64,000 nucleotides of DNA from Brugia malayi (taxonomy: Eukaryota > Nematoda > Chromadorea > Rhabditida > Onchocercidae). A program made the translations under genes and the position numbers. Shown in pieces: positions 1-11,872 of the stretch (position 1 is the stretch's first letter; the number at the start of each line of letters is the position of its first letter). The notes beneath the pieces were generated by a model that had not been told where the DNA came from, did no database searches, and was given only the letters and a program-made list of their open reading frames with translations. Where the stretch lies: the NCBI RefSeq assembly GCF_000002995.4, contig NW_025062477.1, forward strand, positions 9,396,649 through 9,460,648, written 5' to 3'.

Positions 1-2208
1 ATTCCATCATTATCATGAATCAGCTCTTCAATTACAAACTGCAGGAGTTCAGTATCCGAGTAGAATCAATACCAAAAGGCAGGAGCATGTGGAAGCAATC
101 GAGGTAAGTGATTTATTTTTTTTTTTTTTGGTGGGGAAAAAGAGTGGAAAAGATAGCTTACATCTTCGTATATTTCTTAGAACTGCAGAAAAATTTAATA
201 GTTATTCATGAAGTGCAATACTATTATAGATCCATTATCGTGCTTATGCCTCTTTGCTGAAGTATTTACTAGAAAGGGAAACAGACTGGGATCGAGAGGA
301 CCTGATATTGATGCACTCATTTGCTTTGTGCTTTCGGTTAGCTGTTAGCAAATTTCTGTCTCAAAAATTTCTAGATTTGAAGAAGTTTGGAAAAGTGAAT
401 ACTTCCGATTCAAAAAAACGAAGTCATCTACAAACTTAAGGGAATTTTGAGCCATCATTATTTGTGATTATCATTTATTTAAAATTTAAACGACTTCCAA
501 AAAACAATTTGTGCGTTTAGTGTATAAAATAAAGTTTCAGAAATCATGGTGTTTGTAAACAAAAGGATAATGACGAATTCTCACAGTGCCCACGAGTAAA
601 AGCAGTTGTTAGCAATCTTATGTATAGATGCACGGAGCCAACTGATACTGTGCAACGAGTGCTCAAGGATTTAAGAGAACGGACTGCCCTTAAATTAGAG
701 ATTCTGCAACTCTGTGAAGAAGCTTTCAACATTTGCATTCGTAGGTCTGCAACAATATTAATTTAATTTTATTTTTTATGTTTAAGGAGCTCCACTAATC
801 GCATCTGTTCATATACTAATTAAAAAAAAAAGTTTCGAATTCCTACAGTATCTCTAGTTTTTTTAAGAGTGTAGGTTTCATTTCTTTTTGATAAAATGTT
901 AGACAGTGATTATGTTGTTTCAGATTTCCACACTTTAAATCATACTATCGACTGTCGCAACTAGCTCTATACAAAGGAGATATCCTGGAAGCTTCAAATT
1001 ATTTATTTGGTCGTTTCTTGGTCAAGAAAAGGGCAAACTTTAATCCAGATAACCTATTCGAGGTCATCTCTAGAATTCATTCTCAAATTAAAGGATTCAT
1101 AAAAAAGTCCCATCATAATGGTTTGCAGAATGTGATAACGATTTTCTGTAAAGATATTGACCGGGGAGATGCACTTCAGTACCATCTTGCTCGTATCAGC
1201 GCTTTAGCAATATATCTCTGTGCTTTATTAGATGATTTCGAGGCTCTTGCAACCTTGATTCATACATTCTGCACATTGGATTTTTGTAATAATACGTAAG
1301 TGACACATACTATTAATAAACAGTGCAGCAGAGATTCTTTTCGCTGATTTTATTTTCTAATTTACTCTGCATTTTAACTCACTATATAAAATAAAAACAG
1401 GAAATTAAAATGAAGTGGATTCATTAGATAATAATGGAGCTCGAATTGTTCGAGCTTTTTTTAATATGAAAGTAAATCTCCTCCTTTCTTGATTTTCACT
1501 AGAATAAGATTACAAATGAAATAAACTAAAGTCTTTACTGCCTCCCAGTCATAAATTAGAAACAAAGTATATTCCTTGTTCTTTTTTTCAGTGATTATTT
1601 GTTGAAACGAGATCTGGTAGTGCTCTATCGTAATAGTTTGAGCAGATTTTTCGATTGCATACAGCGGAAGATAAAAAACAATACAGTGGAGAGCCAACTT
1701 CTCTCTTCGGTTTATGATCTTTATCAGTATGCTGAAAGGTAAATTATTGAAATCTTGAAAAGATATAAAACCGTATCGATATCACAATTATTCCAGGAAT
1801 AATGTACTACGCCTCTGCGAACGAATTCGGCCAATAATTGTTTCAGCTACCAGAAAATTTACTGGTTATGATGAGAAGATTGAACCAGTGTTATTTTGCA
1901 AGGTAAGAAAGCTTTGCTAAAAGATACAATAGGAGGGAGAGAAATAATGAGATTTCTAAACATATTTTCCTAAACAAGTCTAGTAAATCAATGACCTGAC
2001 CTTCGTGATTTATCATTCTCGGCCAAGTTTCTATTGAAAAGCATGAAATCTTGCTTGAATCTTCAAAACTCGAGAGAATCTTTTCCAGCAACTCTATACC
2101 GCTTCAAAGAGAAAGTTGGGCAAACGAAAACTGAGTAGCAGTTCAATCATTCAATCGAAGTCGTTCCGCCTATTCTCTAGTCCAAATTCCAGTCTTACAT
2201 TTACATAG
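1..2208 (+). CDS. CABIN1: CABIN1/Hir3-like histone chaperone subunit, C-terminal part (partial at left edge)
   Basis: This is the 3' end of a gene entering from the left. Visible exons are <1-103, 230 to about 334 (donor uncertain), 541-744, 924-1295, 1592-1738, 1797-1902 and 2089-2208 (TAG). From 541 on the phases agree. The exon junction near 744/924 gives ICIRRFPHFKSYYRLSQLA, which matches the CABIN1 segment around ICLSRFPQHYKSLYRLAFL as I recall it. The later DIDRGDALQYHLARISALAI fits the CABIN1 segment with [20 protein letters not shown]. CABIN1 (yeast Hir3) scaffolds the HIRA-UBN-ASF1 complex that deposits histone H3.3 outside replication. The visible part is a helical solenoid ending in a basic, Ser-rich tail (KRKLGKRKLSSSS), which suits a nuclear protein. 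The N-terminal TPR region would lie left of the window. It is convergent with RTF2. Confidence 0.7.
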
Positions 2209-2520
2209 AGGTCATCCTCTGAAAAAATGTGTAGATCCAGGAACTAAAACACAATTCCAAAAAAAACCTTTTCTAATTCGAAAAACACTGGCAATTACTG
2301 AATGTAAGGCAATATAAGGCATGAAATTCCTATTTACCCAAATAAAAAAGATTAAATAATGAAGACGTGAGATGCTTGGAAATAAATTTTAATATTCAAT
2401 TACCCGAAATCTTCCATAATACTTATCTATTTGCATGAAATACATGTTATGCAGATGGAAATGATAAAAACATATACATTACGAATGCTTTACTCACAGT
2501 TATTTGGAACTAGATACAAG
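2209..2520. other. Convergent 3' intergenic spacer
   Basis: This spacer separates the stop codons of the CABIN1-like gene (+) and RTF2 (-). It is AT-rich and I see no coding pattern, repeat or structured RNA. It presumably holds both 3' UTRs. Confidence 0.5.
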
Positions 2521-4345
2521 TCAGTAAAAGAGCGGATTATGTGTTATCCAGTGTGGTTTTGGTTTATGTTTCGCCTCCTCGCATGTCGTGAACAATGATT
2601 TGTATGCCGCAGATGCATTTGAGTCTTGAATCGAGCTGCTTTTAGCAGTCGTTGCTTTCCGCTTTTCTGCTTTTCTGAGGAAACCTTTAAAATCAGCTGA
2701 TGTTGTCGTCCGTCTATGCTCGTTTACCATCTCCTTTTTTTGAGTGGACTCGATCCCCAATTCAGAAGTCATACTCAATTTTTTCTCCGTCAGTTCTAAA
2801 AAATATTTTATAGGAAAAAGTAAATTTATGAATGTGGTTTCCAGCATCCAAAAGCATACTTGATTTTTTTAAATCTTTTATTCACGAAGTGACTGTTCAT
2901 ACGAAATCTTAAATGTATATTAGCGTAACTTCTAAAACTACAAATTATGTTGCTATGTGCCCAATCTTCATAGCACTGATCGTTTATACATATAATATAT
3001 ATGTATACTAACTTGATGTCTTACTTAATTTCCGTTTTAGTCGTTCTTCTTCGACCTGTTTATAAATCTCAAGGACATCTTGCGGAGGATTAAGTAAAAT
3101 AAGGTCATCTTTGCTAAATGAACCTCCACAGCCATGGCATACATCTGGCTTCACTTCTTCAATTGCTTTTCCCGAAATTACACATCCGCATCGCCAATTA
3201 ACAGTAAACCTGAACCACTACTTTTCACAAATAGAATAACAATCAAAAATGGAAATTTCTTGTTACAAAAATCTTAATCGGAAAAATTCTTAATCGAAAA
3301 AATTCCGAAAACTTTTCCCATAACAGATTATAATTAGAAGCAGCATTTGGGATTTCGCACTCGTAGGAAGAAAGACAATCAACACAAAAAAGACTGCTAT
3401 AAAAAAACAACTAACAAACGGATATGTTATATATGAATAATTCGACCCATATGAATGATATTTCTGCAATATGTATTCGTTTATCAAAACATGTGCAACA
3501 AAATTGGAATAAAAATAAATGACCAGCAACAGATGGTTAACGCAGATGTCCTCTATATTTATTCCTAATTATATAAAAGAGATGGAGAGAATAATAGATA
3601 TGCAGAGATATAGAAGAAACACCAAGTCACAATCAAACACAGCAAAACTGAGAAAAGGAAATTTTCTCGTTTTCCTCTTAAAATCAGTAAGAAACATACG
3701 AATGATTGCCATTCATTGAAATCCCTGTGACTGGGCAGCAGAATGGCGCGATATTATGGTCTTTGTAGATATCTCCTTTGTCAGCACCGCTCTCTTTGTA
3801 TTCCTTGTTGTCCGTTAGCTTCAACTCCTTAACATCTTTCAAACTTTTGATATGTTTTGCCACTTCATACTCACCAATTTTCTTCGATAAGATAGCGTTA
3901 AGAATTTCCTCTTTATTATACAAGCTGAAATAACAACGTATATTAAAGCACTTAGAAACTGGAACTAATAGGTCATCTCATCAATCAAATAGATCATACA
4001 TATTTCACTGAAAGAAGCATTTCCATGCAAAACAAATAGAAATAGACTAATGCTAAGAAAGTTTTTTCGGTTTTCAGGAACTCATCACACTAAAGTCGTC
4101 ATTAAAGCAAAGGCATTCCAATACAAATAGTTGCGGGAAATGCCTAAATCATCGCATCAATCAAAGTAAAAGGTCACATACTTTCCCAATCTGCATGCTA
4201 CGATCGGTCTCTTTAGCGGTTCCTGGCTCAGTCGACATAACCTCCAGCGAGTGGCGTTCGCTACATTCTTATCCAGTTTCTCCTTCCTTTTCTTCTTTTT
4301 TACAAGCTCACAACGTTTCGGGATTGTACCACCATCCGCTCCCAT
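2521..4345 (-). CDS. RTF2: Replication termination factor 2 (RTF2 family)
   Basis: Four exons (4345-4182, 3924-3700, 3209-3025, 2795-2521) give 282 residues in continuous phase. The start MGADGGTIPKRCELVK matches the RTF2 signature MGxDGGTIPKRxELVK. It is followed by TLSQE-like CRLSQEPLKRPIVACRLG and LYNKEEILNAIL, a core with Cys pairs resembling a C2HC2-type RING fold (FCCPVTGISMNGNH, then RCGCVISGKA and CHGCGGSF), and the conserved C-terminus AYKSLFTT...HWITH. RTF2 proteins act at stalled or terminating replication forks. In vertebrates the protein is removed from forks by DDI1/2 shuttle proteins. A TAACAG acceptor 18 nt upstream of the ATG is a candidate trans-splice site. The gene is divergent from mrpl-43. 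Confidence 0.96.
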
Positions 4346-4890
4346 TACACTTCCTCAACTCACTGTTATATATATACTCAACTCCGCAGTACATACACAC
4401 GACCACCCCGCGTGTCTAATAACCCCACACCACTTCAGTCCAAACCACTGATCAGCAATGAACCAGTCAAGAAATACTCCAAGTTGCTGTCCATTACAAC
4501 ACCTAATGTACCCAGTATGCAAATTTCTTGTCCCAAGCCTACCTTCTTCAACTCTCAGTCCTTCTCAGAAATTATTTGCAAATGTGTCAGGAATTGAGTA
4601 CCAAACTTTTTGTTATCACCAAAGGTCATGAATAATCTCGAACAGAAAGTTAGAGAATTTATTTCAAAATAATTTACTAATGCTTTCCAACAAATATTAC
4701 GTATGAAACAAAGTGCTGGTTTCATGTTATACATGGAAGGAGGGAAAAGTTTTCTTCATAGACGTTCTACCAGTTAAAGACTACTGCTAGCGAAGTAAAC
4801 TGCTCGCCTTAAATGTGTCTTGCTTACTTGTTAGCGTATTGTTTGGCAGTTATTCAAATATGTTTATTTGTTTACCTTTGAGATAGCACA
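4346..4890. other. Divergent promoter region, RTF2/mrpl-43
   Basis: This 545-bp spacer lies between two divergent starts. It has a short TA run (about 4367-4377) and a pyrimidine-rich stretch on the plus strand. Short open frames here look like chance. It probably carries the promoters of both genes. Confidence 0.5.
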
Positions 4891-6029
4891 ATGCCATCAA
4901 AACCACGCGTAGATAGGATTAAGATATGTTATACGGCGGCGATGCATTTAAACTATGGATGGCGGGTGAGTGGCTATCCCTGCACTCCTTTCAACAACGC
5001 TGCAACTAAATATATCCCCCAGTTGCATCGGATCACCGTTCGATTCTGCCGCAAAAATGAGTGCAGTGCTGGAGTAAGGCACTTCATAAGCAGTGGGTTA
5101 TTGTCTCAGTTCGCATCAGAGAATCCGTCCATCGTTGTTTACGTACAACCCATCAGGTTTGTCAATTCTCCGTTTTTCTTCTTTATTTCAAAAAATACAT
5201 ATTATATGGTATATTCCTTTTTTTGCATATTCATTTTCGACATTCTAAGTAATACATCGAAAACGCACATCATTAGAAATAGCAACAGTATTAGTTCAAG
5301 CTGTTGAATGACCATTACCTGAAATTGTTGCATAATCACCCGTTAACGTTCCTTTTGGAATGATTATATTATTGTAGCAATTTGTTTGCATAAAAACCAG
5401 ACGTCAAGTGATCGTGCTAGTACACCACATGTTGACTTTCTGGAGGAAGCCAGTGTTATTGGCACGAAACTTTGTTTTTATTTTCCCATGCTTTTCGTCG
5501 TGCAAATGAAGATATCTCTACGACTTTATTAAGCTTTTAGAATAGGTGCTCAACTATTAACATTCGTGAAATGCAAAACGATAGCAATAGAAACTATGGA
5601 TCAGTTAAAATTCATTTATAAAAGAAACAATACCCATTTATATGATTAATCTGGATATAGTGTATATGTATTTGTTTCCATTTTTTTCTGGATATATTTG
5701 CTTCTAGGCAGAATATTCCAGTACTAAGAGCGGAGTATGGAAATGGACGCATAATCCAAATCGTTTTGAAGAGTTTTGATGCGGAGCAGGTGAAAAGACA
5801 TTTCAATCTAGTACGGACTCGAAGCGGTCTTCCAGTAGTTGATCTGGTCTCGAGACAGTCTGCTCATGTTGCTTCGGTGCAAGGAATGTGGAATCCAATG
5901 ATCAACATCAGTTCTGAACTAAATGTTTCCGAACTGTCAGAGAAATTTTCGCGCCACCGTACTGCTAAATTGTCAGCTACGGAATACGTGTCGTCACTAG
6001 TTGACGAAAATGTTAGTGACTCACATTGA
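4891..6029 (+). CDS. mrpl-43: Mitochondrial ribosomal protein L43 (bL-type mL43)
   Basis: Two exons (4891-5156, 5708-6029) are joined AG|G and give 195 residues. The segment LHRITVRFCRKNECSAGVR followed by FISSGLLSQFASENPSIVVY aligns with MRPL43 ([39 protein letters not shown]). Exon 2 opens with the conserved PVLRAEYGNGR, and near its C-terminal side has SAHVASVQGMWNP, matching NPSIQGQWHPF of the human protein. The N-terminus is basic and could serve as a mitochondrial import signal. mL43 is a component of the mitochondrial large ribosomal subunit with a thioredoxin-like fold. The intron is 551 nt. The gene is convergent with aha-1. Confidence 0.93.
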
Positions 6030-6397
6030 TACCTTGTTACACATCTTGCACATCTCCATTTCGCAACAGAATTAGAGTGATTCTGCCTTGGGAAACTGAC
6101 ACCGTTGCATCAAGTCATTGCCAATAGCTTTCTTCAAACCTCTGTAAAGGTTTCTTTTGAAATATCTCTGATGAAAAGTTAGCAGGGATTCAAAGTATGT
6201 AGGTCATGCAGTTCCAGTTTTTTTCTGTCGTGTGTCCAGTTATAACAGCTGTTTTATACAAGTTTATTATCGAATTCTTTTACAAGTTCGCAAATATCTT
6301 TACATACATAATGAACTGGTTGTATAACAAAAACATGAAATATTATCACGGCATCAAAAATTAATTAATGAAAAGCTCATACATATTACCCAATTCG
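6030..6397. other. Convergent 3' spacer, mrpl-43/aha-1
   Basis: This 368-bp AT-rich spacer lies between two convergent genes. I see no coding or repeat signal. It presumably holds the two 3' UTRs. Confidence 0.5.
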
Positions 6398-9300
6398 TTA
6401 CCGTTGACCATACTGTCCCCATTGATCTGTATTCCACATATGTCTTCTGCTACCGGGTACAACACTATCAGACCCAAAACTGGTAGTGGACGACCACTCA
6501 TTACCTGACGATAGGTCGAATTCAGATGGTGCTGTTGGAAACATCTGAAATTATATACTCAATAGTGATGAAAGTGATATTATTTTCTAACTAAAGGATG
6601 TGTAAGTTTGTTACAACTACTTCATTTGTACTTGTCCTAGAACAAAATAAGCAAATTAAATAACTGTAGTTTTGGATCCCATTCCTCTGATAGGCCAATT
6701 TACCTGGGAACTGGTTTGCCAACTTTCATTTTCATTCATAACTATTACATGCGTAGCAATCACATATTCGAACTGTTCCGAATATGGATTTAAAAATCTG
6801 TGAGCAGTGACTGCGCATGGGACGAAATCTGTTTGTGTTCTTAATCGAACTGATATTTGTGTACCTTGGTCCTGTAAATCAAGGCTAAAATAAGAATGAT
6901 TTGGCAGAAGGATTAAAATACTTCTACTGAGTTCTGAAACAATGTGTCAACTGGCAGCAACACAAACTATAAGAGAAAAAATATTCTAGTATATTAAAAA
7001 AAAAAAGTTAAGACTTGAATTTTTACGCTAAAACTCCTAGAATAACTTATAAGTAGAAAGTAGCAAAGCAAAAATATGGGAAGATTTGGTGGGAGTGCTA
7101 TCACTTACTTGGATAATATGCATGAACGCATCGTGCACAATTTGTTCATCTGCAGGGTGTACAATTTGCCACCAGTAACGTCCTAATATCTGCTCCGACG
7201 GTATGGATAACAGAATTGCCGCTCTCTGTTCCACAAATGTTATCTAGAATGAGCACGCAATAAAACAACGCGCATTGATATTTCGGATGAGCATCACAAA
7301 AGATATTGAAACTGAAACAAAAAGGTTAATCTCACTTTTCCATCTTCTGCGAGTCTTACTGAAAACTGTGAAATGGAATTTTGTTCATTGCTGATCGGCA
7401 TACTGGCAACTTGCAATCGTGCAATAGCAACAAGACAGCTCGATGGTGGTGAATGAAGTCCAAGACCGCTCGGTGGCGAATTTTTAATATAACCGGTACA
7501 ATGAACTACCACATAATTGTGTCCGTTATGTGTAAAGATAGGCCGTCGATTACAGAGACGATGAAGAGGTTCCAACGGTCCCAGTCTCATTCTAGGCAAA
7601 ATATGTATAACATCTAAATTATCAGACGTTGCTGTGCATAAACAGAGTTTTCATAGACTGTGTTCTAGAACAACCAAAAACCCTGCAGTTCTACACTGCA
7701 TCACCACATAAATATATCTTGTTTTTTGTTCTTTTCTACCGACAAAGAGAATTAAGAAAATCAAGCAGTTATAAATTGGAGTATGTTAGCTCACTAAATA
7801 TAAGACGAATTCGCAAGAAAATTGGCATCAAGCATGCTAATTCATATGATAAATTATCCCAAAACATAGCGTGAAAGAACTCAAAATGAAAAGTTCTTAC
7901 CTACAGATGAAACCACGACGGCAACTCATATGAACACGAATGGAACCCTGCTCTTTTTTAACAGTGCCAGTTTTCAAATCCAATACTCGATTCAAACTTG
8001 CTTCACTTCCGCATAGCTGATCCCTTACTTTTTCCATGTCGTCAGGATGTATCAGATCATAGATAACATGATGTATCCAGTCATCCTTAAGCACCAGTAT
8101 TTTAGACCAATAACTAATGGAATGAAAAAATGGGGACAATGAACGATAAGTTCCACAATAATGGTAAAAATTGAATGCTATCAACAGTGAAGTCACAAAG
8201 ACATCTCATGATTCATCCATCTTCAATGATAGTTCCTTACTACTTGAAATCAGGTAGTAAAAGAAAACCTGGTATTTTGGGATTTAGAACCCAACAAAAA
8301 CAAAAATATCACTATATATCAATTTGTACTCGAATCTTACCGGTAAATAAGATAAACTGAAAGCAGCTTTATTTCATTAGATGAATTAAAGTTATCTGAG
8401 AATATATGGTGTAATTTCGAGTAGTTAAAAACTAGAGTAGCTTTTAACACGTAATTTTAAAAAAGCTGTGCTGATAAATTCTCGACCTGGTGCATATTCA
8501 GAACAGGGACAACTGAGTCGGCTACGTAAAGAATTCTTCCTGTATCACAACAAACAACAAACAAGAAGCCATTGGCCGCTTCTAAAATCAAATGTTTCAA
8601 CTCTTGATCTGTCAAAAAAGATGGTTTATACGAAGCTTCACTTTGTGCGCCACCACGAATCGTCTGCAATATATGATTATCTACACTAATGCAAACATAA
8701 AGCATTTTAACTTGAAATATGGAAAATATTAAAAAACTGTTAAAAAGATTTCCACAGACAGTTTTGCACACAGAGACCACCGGAACCTAAATTATCTACA
8801 ATCTTCAGTGAGACAACTGCTGAACACTATTGTCAAGTCCATTTAATCCTCCAATATCTGCTCTATCAAATATATAAACAGCATTAGCTGAAGTTTCAAT
8901 AAACCTTCATGTGAGAGACAGCCATGCGCAAAATAGTTAGCTTATCTGGTTTGCGACCGAGAGCAGCGCACTGAGGTACCATTTCCGCAAGTTCATTGAT
9001 ATACTGCGTCATTTTATTCCTCCTCCGTCGCTCAATTTCACTGTGATTTTCACGTGCGAATCGCTCTTTACTGTCCGATCCAGGATCTTCACTTTCACCA
9101 ATTCTTACTCCCATTCCATCCATTCGCGCGTACTTTGATACCGATCCGTTTAATCCTCCAATATCTGCCCTAACAAATGCATAAACAATATTAGTTGAAG
9201 CTTTAATGAATTAGACTAATTTTCTTGAAATCCATTACAAAAAAAAAATAATAAAAGGAAACAGTAAAAAAGAGACATTGTTCTATCACTACCAATCAGT

Positions 9301-9406
9301 AATCAAACACATAAACAACCGACATATTTTGCGGCCAAGCATCTAAAGACTGTGCTACGATTGGTCCGGGGACTGGTATTGCTCCCTGACCGCCCCCACT
9401 CGACAT
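6398..9406 (-). CDS. aha-1: bHLH-PAS transcription factor, ARNT/AHA-1 orthologue
   Basis: Seven well-supported coding exons: 9169-8905, 8663-8487, 8085-7901, 7591-7336, 7243-7109, 6871-6704 and 6544-6398 (TAA). From the ATG at 9123 they give 428 residues. An extra 5' exon starting at ATG 9406 ([17 protein letters not shown]) is plausible, but its junction phase is unresolved. Domains in order: a bHLH whose basic region reads [19 protein letters not shown] ([25 protein letters not shown]), PAS-B ([16 protein letters not shown]), and a short tail ending near [12 protein letters not shown], resembling the end of C. elegans AHA-1. This is the common class-II partner that dimerises with AHR-1, HIF-1, CKY-1 and similar factors to bind E-box-like sites. 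It lacks the long Gln-rich activation domain of vertebrate ARNT, as in C. elegans. Confidence 0.95.
8838..8904 (-). repeat. Direct repeat copy A, aha-1 intron next to bHLH exon
   Basis: About 66 bp directly downstream of the donor of the bHLH exon resembles 9146-9210. The shared core, read on the minus strand, is GCAGATATTGGAGGATTAAA preceded by a T-rich acceptor (TTTGATAG). It duplicates the end of the preceding intron and the start of the bHLH exon. Confidence 0.85.
9146..9210 (-). repeat. Direct repeat copy B, acceptor and start of aha-1 bHLH exon
   Basis: This is the partner of 8838-8904. Here the acceptor (TTTGTTAG) and first bases of the repeat are used as the real splice acceptor and codons ADIGGLNG of the bHLH exon. 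The copies are about 305 bp apart and flank the exon. Confidence 0.85.
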
Positions 9407-11872
9407 CTTACGCCATTTAGGTCGGAACAGTATCGAAATTTTCTGCAACATAATTAACAAATTTGGAGCAGTCATTCAACGAATAATTTCATCCATTCAC
9501 AGTGACTGATTTAAATAACTTTTATAAGAAACCATTCCGGAGAACTTCAATTTCTAAGATGAATCAGACAAGATAAGAATCCAAATCCAGTGAGCTAAAA
9601 AAAAAGAGTTAAAGACAGAAATAAATAATTCTGAACAATCTAAAAGATACGTTCGGCATATGTTCTTGTGAAATTAAAAAATACTTAAAACAGAGACGTG
9701 AAATTGCACCTTGGCAGCCTTACAAATACTAGACATATACACTGGGAATCTATAATTACATGCACTGAAAATATTAATCCTTAACGTTATCGAAACGTAG
9801 CGAAATAATTAGAAAACGAAGGGTATAAAGGTTAACCTGAATTGTACTAAATTGCCCTTAAAGCTGCCCATTCAATTAAGCTATTTGTTTTCAAAAATCA
9901 TTCGTCCGATTCTTAGATTTACAAGGACTGTCCATTGGGGAATCTGAGTACCATCCTGGTGCGATTTAAGAGGTACGCACAGCAAGGCTAGTTAAAATAA
10001 GCAATCCAAAACTCATGACGACATCATTAAATGAGCCAATACATCATCCTTCCAACAATTCTTCTACATAGTGATACTTTTCTCTTTCTAGCAAAGAACC
10101 TGTACAGGACGAAATGCATATTAGAAAGTTATCAAACACAAAAACACTTTTATGATATGTCAGTACGGATTTCTATGTTTCCAGTCACTGAATATCCATT
10201 TCCTTAACGCGGTCTAGTGAAACATCCTCAATAGGAAGTAGGTGACAGATGACGACAGACACGACTGTCCAGTGCATCCTCATAATAGTCCAGCAATCAG
10301 TCCAAATGCTGCATATAGATAAACAACCTTCGTAAAAGGTGTGAAAACAGAGACACAGCACACAGAAACACTGCTCGCTCGATCCACTGCATTGAGCGGT
10401 TGTGAGCTAGGTGTTGCTGCAATGTCTAGGGAAGATGTCGTCGCATGCGCTGCTCTCTCTCTCGTCACCACATCACCCCATAAAGTAAACATTAATGCAC
10501 TAGTAATATAGTACACCACAACTGCATCACTAAGTCACAACATTCTGCGTGTCGCGTCCTGTCCACCCAGGTACTCATTCACTGGTCACTTGTTCAGGAG
10601 ACCTGTCCAATCATTCTTTGAATATGAACTCATGAAAAGCTGGTGATATGACGTTATCCATTAAGTGATAAAACATTCTCAAAAAGAACTCGAGCGAGTC
10701 CGCTTCGGTACTTTGCCGATAATGAGAGCAGTATTTTGCATAGATGATACACACAGCAAGTAAATCGATGGCAGTTGTTATAGCTGCTAATAAGAAATGA
10801 TGATCCAGTTTCCGTGAGGAAGTGCAAATCACAACCTTCAACATAACCTGATTTTATATCCGGAATTGAGATTTACAAACGAAGAAGTTTGGAATCGGAG
10901 AGTGCCACGACCATTACGATGTGAAGTGGAAACGAAATTAAGGTGGAGGTGGAATATAGGAAGGAATAATGAGTCACTAAACGGCCACTAGCACGGGACA
11001 TACGGGACACATAATGCAGCACTTTGACAGAACGACAATAGAGAACGATTGATTTCGTATTCAAAATTCAGACTTTCACGAATACTTGGAACGAAGAATA
11101 CAAACGTGCACTCTCGACTGGTCCACAACTTCCCAACAGTAAAATTGCTAAGTAAAATGCGTACTTACGCAGGACTGCTTTTGCGCTGCTTTACGCTACT
11201 CCATTTCAAATACAGGGCGCTAAAAAAGATTTTTAAATGTCGGTTGCTTGGCGTCAACTTAGTGACGTAAGACTATCCGCGTCAGTAGATTATGAAAAGT
11301 ACTGAAGGAGTTCATGCGGGGTAAATAACGATTTACAGTGTTTTGTATTTCCACAAAGGTGATGGAACTGCCCAGTTTGAATTCACTAACTTGTTCCAAT
11401 TCAAAATTCAGAATTAGTCAACAAAAACTGCTTATGGCAAGCAATAGCGATTGATCGGTAGATCGGAATAGAGGAAGATTTTTTGCTTTTTTGCATGACC
11501 TTACCGCAAATTCTTCTCTCTTAATGTTTAATGTCATTTAGCACTGTCGTCTAAACTCAACCGTATTTGGACTGAGTTCTGCTCATTCATCATCAAATTT
11601 AACAATATATTCCCTAACAAGAACGCATCAAAAATTAGTGTAAGTTGGTGATCAACACTCTATACAGTTTGTCGTTGTCACTCAATTTTTTGCACACAAA
11701 CTTTTGCCAGTTCTGATGGTTACCAATATGGGGATATTACCAATAATAGGCTATTTTATTCATTTACAATTGTAAGCCTTTTCAAAGGATTATTGACGGT
11801 TTTTATGAACGAGGATGTAGCCGGAACGAAATCGTGAGTTATAAATGAGGGATTTAATGATATTAATTCAGT
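9407..11872. other. Divergent intergenic region, aha-1/centrosomal protein
   Basis: This 2.5 kb spacer lies between two divergent genes. It should contain both promoters and any non-coding first exons of aha-1. The part at 10250-10560 is somewhat less AT-rich and has CT/GA runs (near 10450). Apart from one weak open frame (listed separately) I see no gene. Confidence 0.45.
10611..10844 (-). CDS. Weak candidate: 77-residue ORF with one possible membrane helix
   Basis: This is an uninterrupted ATG-to-stop frame. Its N-terminal third is hydrophobic (FLLAAITTAIDLLAVCIIYA), followed by a mixed C-terminus (HLMDNVISPAFHEFIF). I do not recognise a family, and there is no supporting neighbour or splice pattern. 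It could equally be upstream non-coding sequence of aha-1. It is listed because amino-acid composition is less biased than in random AT-rich frames around it. Confidence 0.18.
   Translation of the reverse strand: MLKVVICTSSRKLDHHFLLAAITTAIDLLAVCIIYAKYCSHYRQSTEADSLEFFLRMFYHLMDNVISPAFHEFIFKE

Noticed and set aside
10280..10519. 79-codon minus-strand frame upstream of aha-1
   Set aside because: It has no recognised motif, and part of it translates a CT/GA-rich stretch. It is possibly part of a 5' UTR or promoter.
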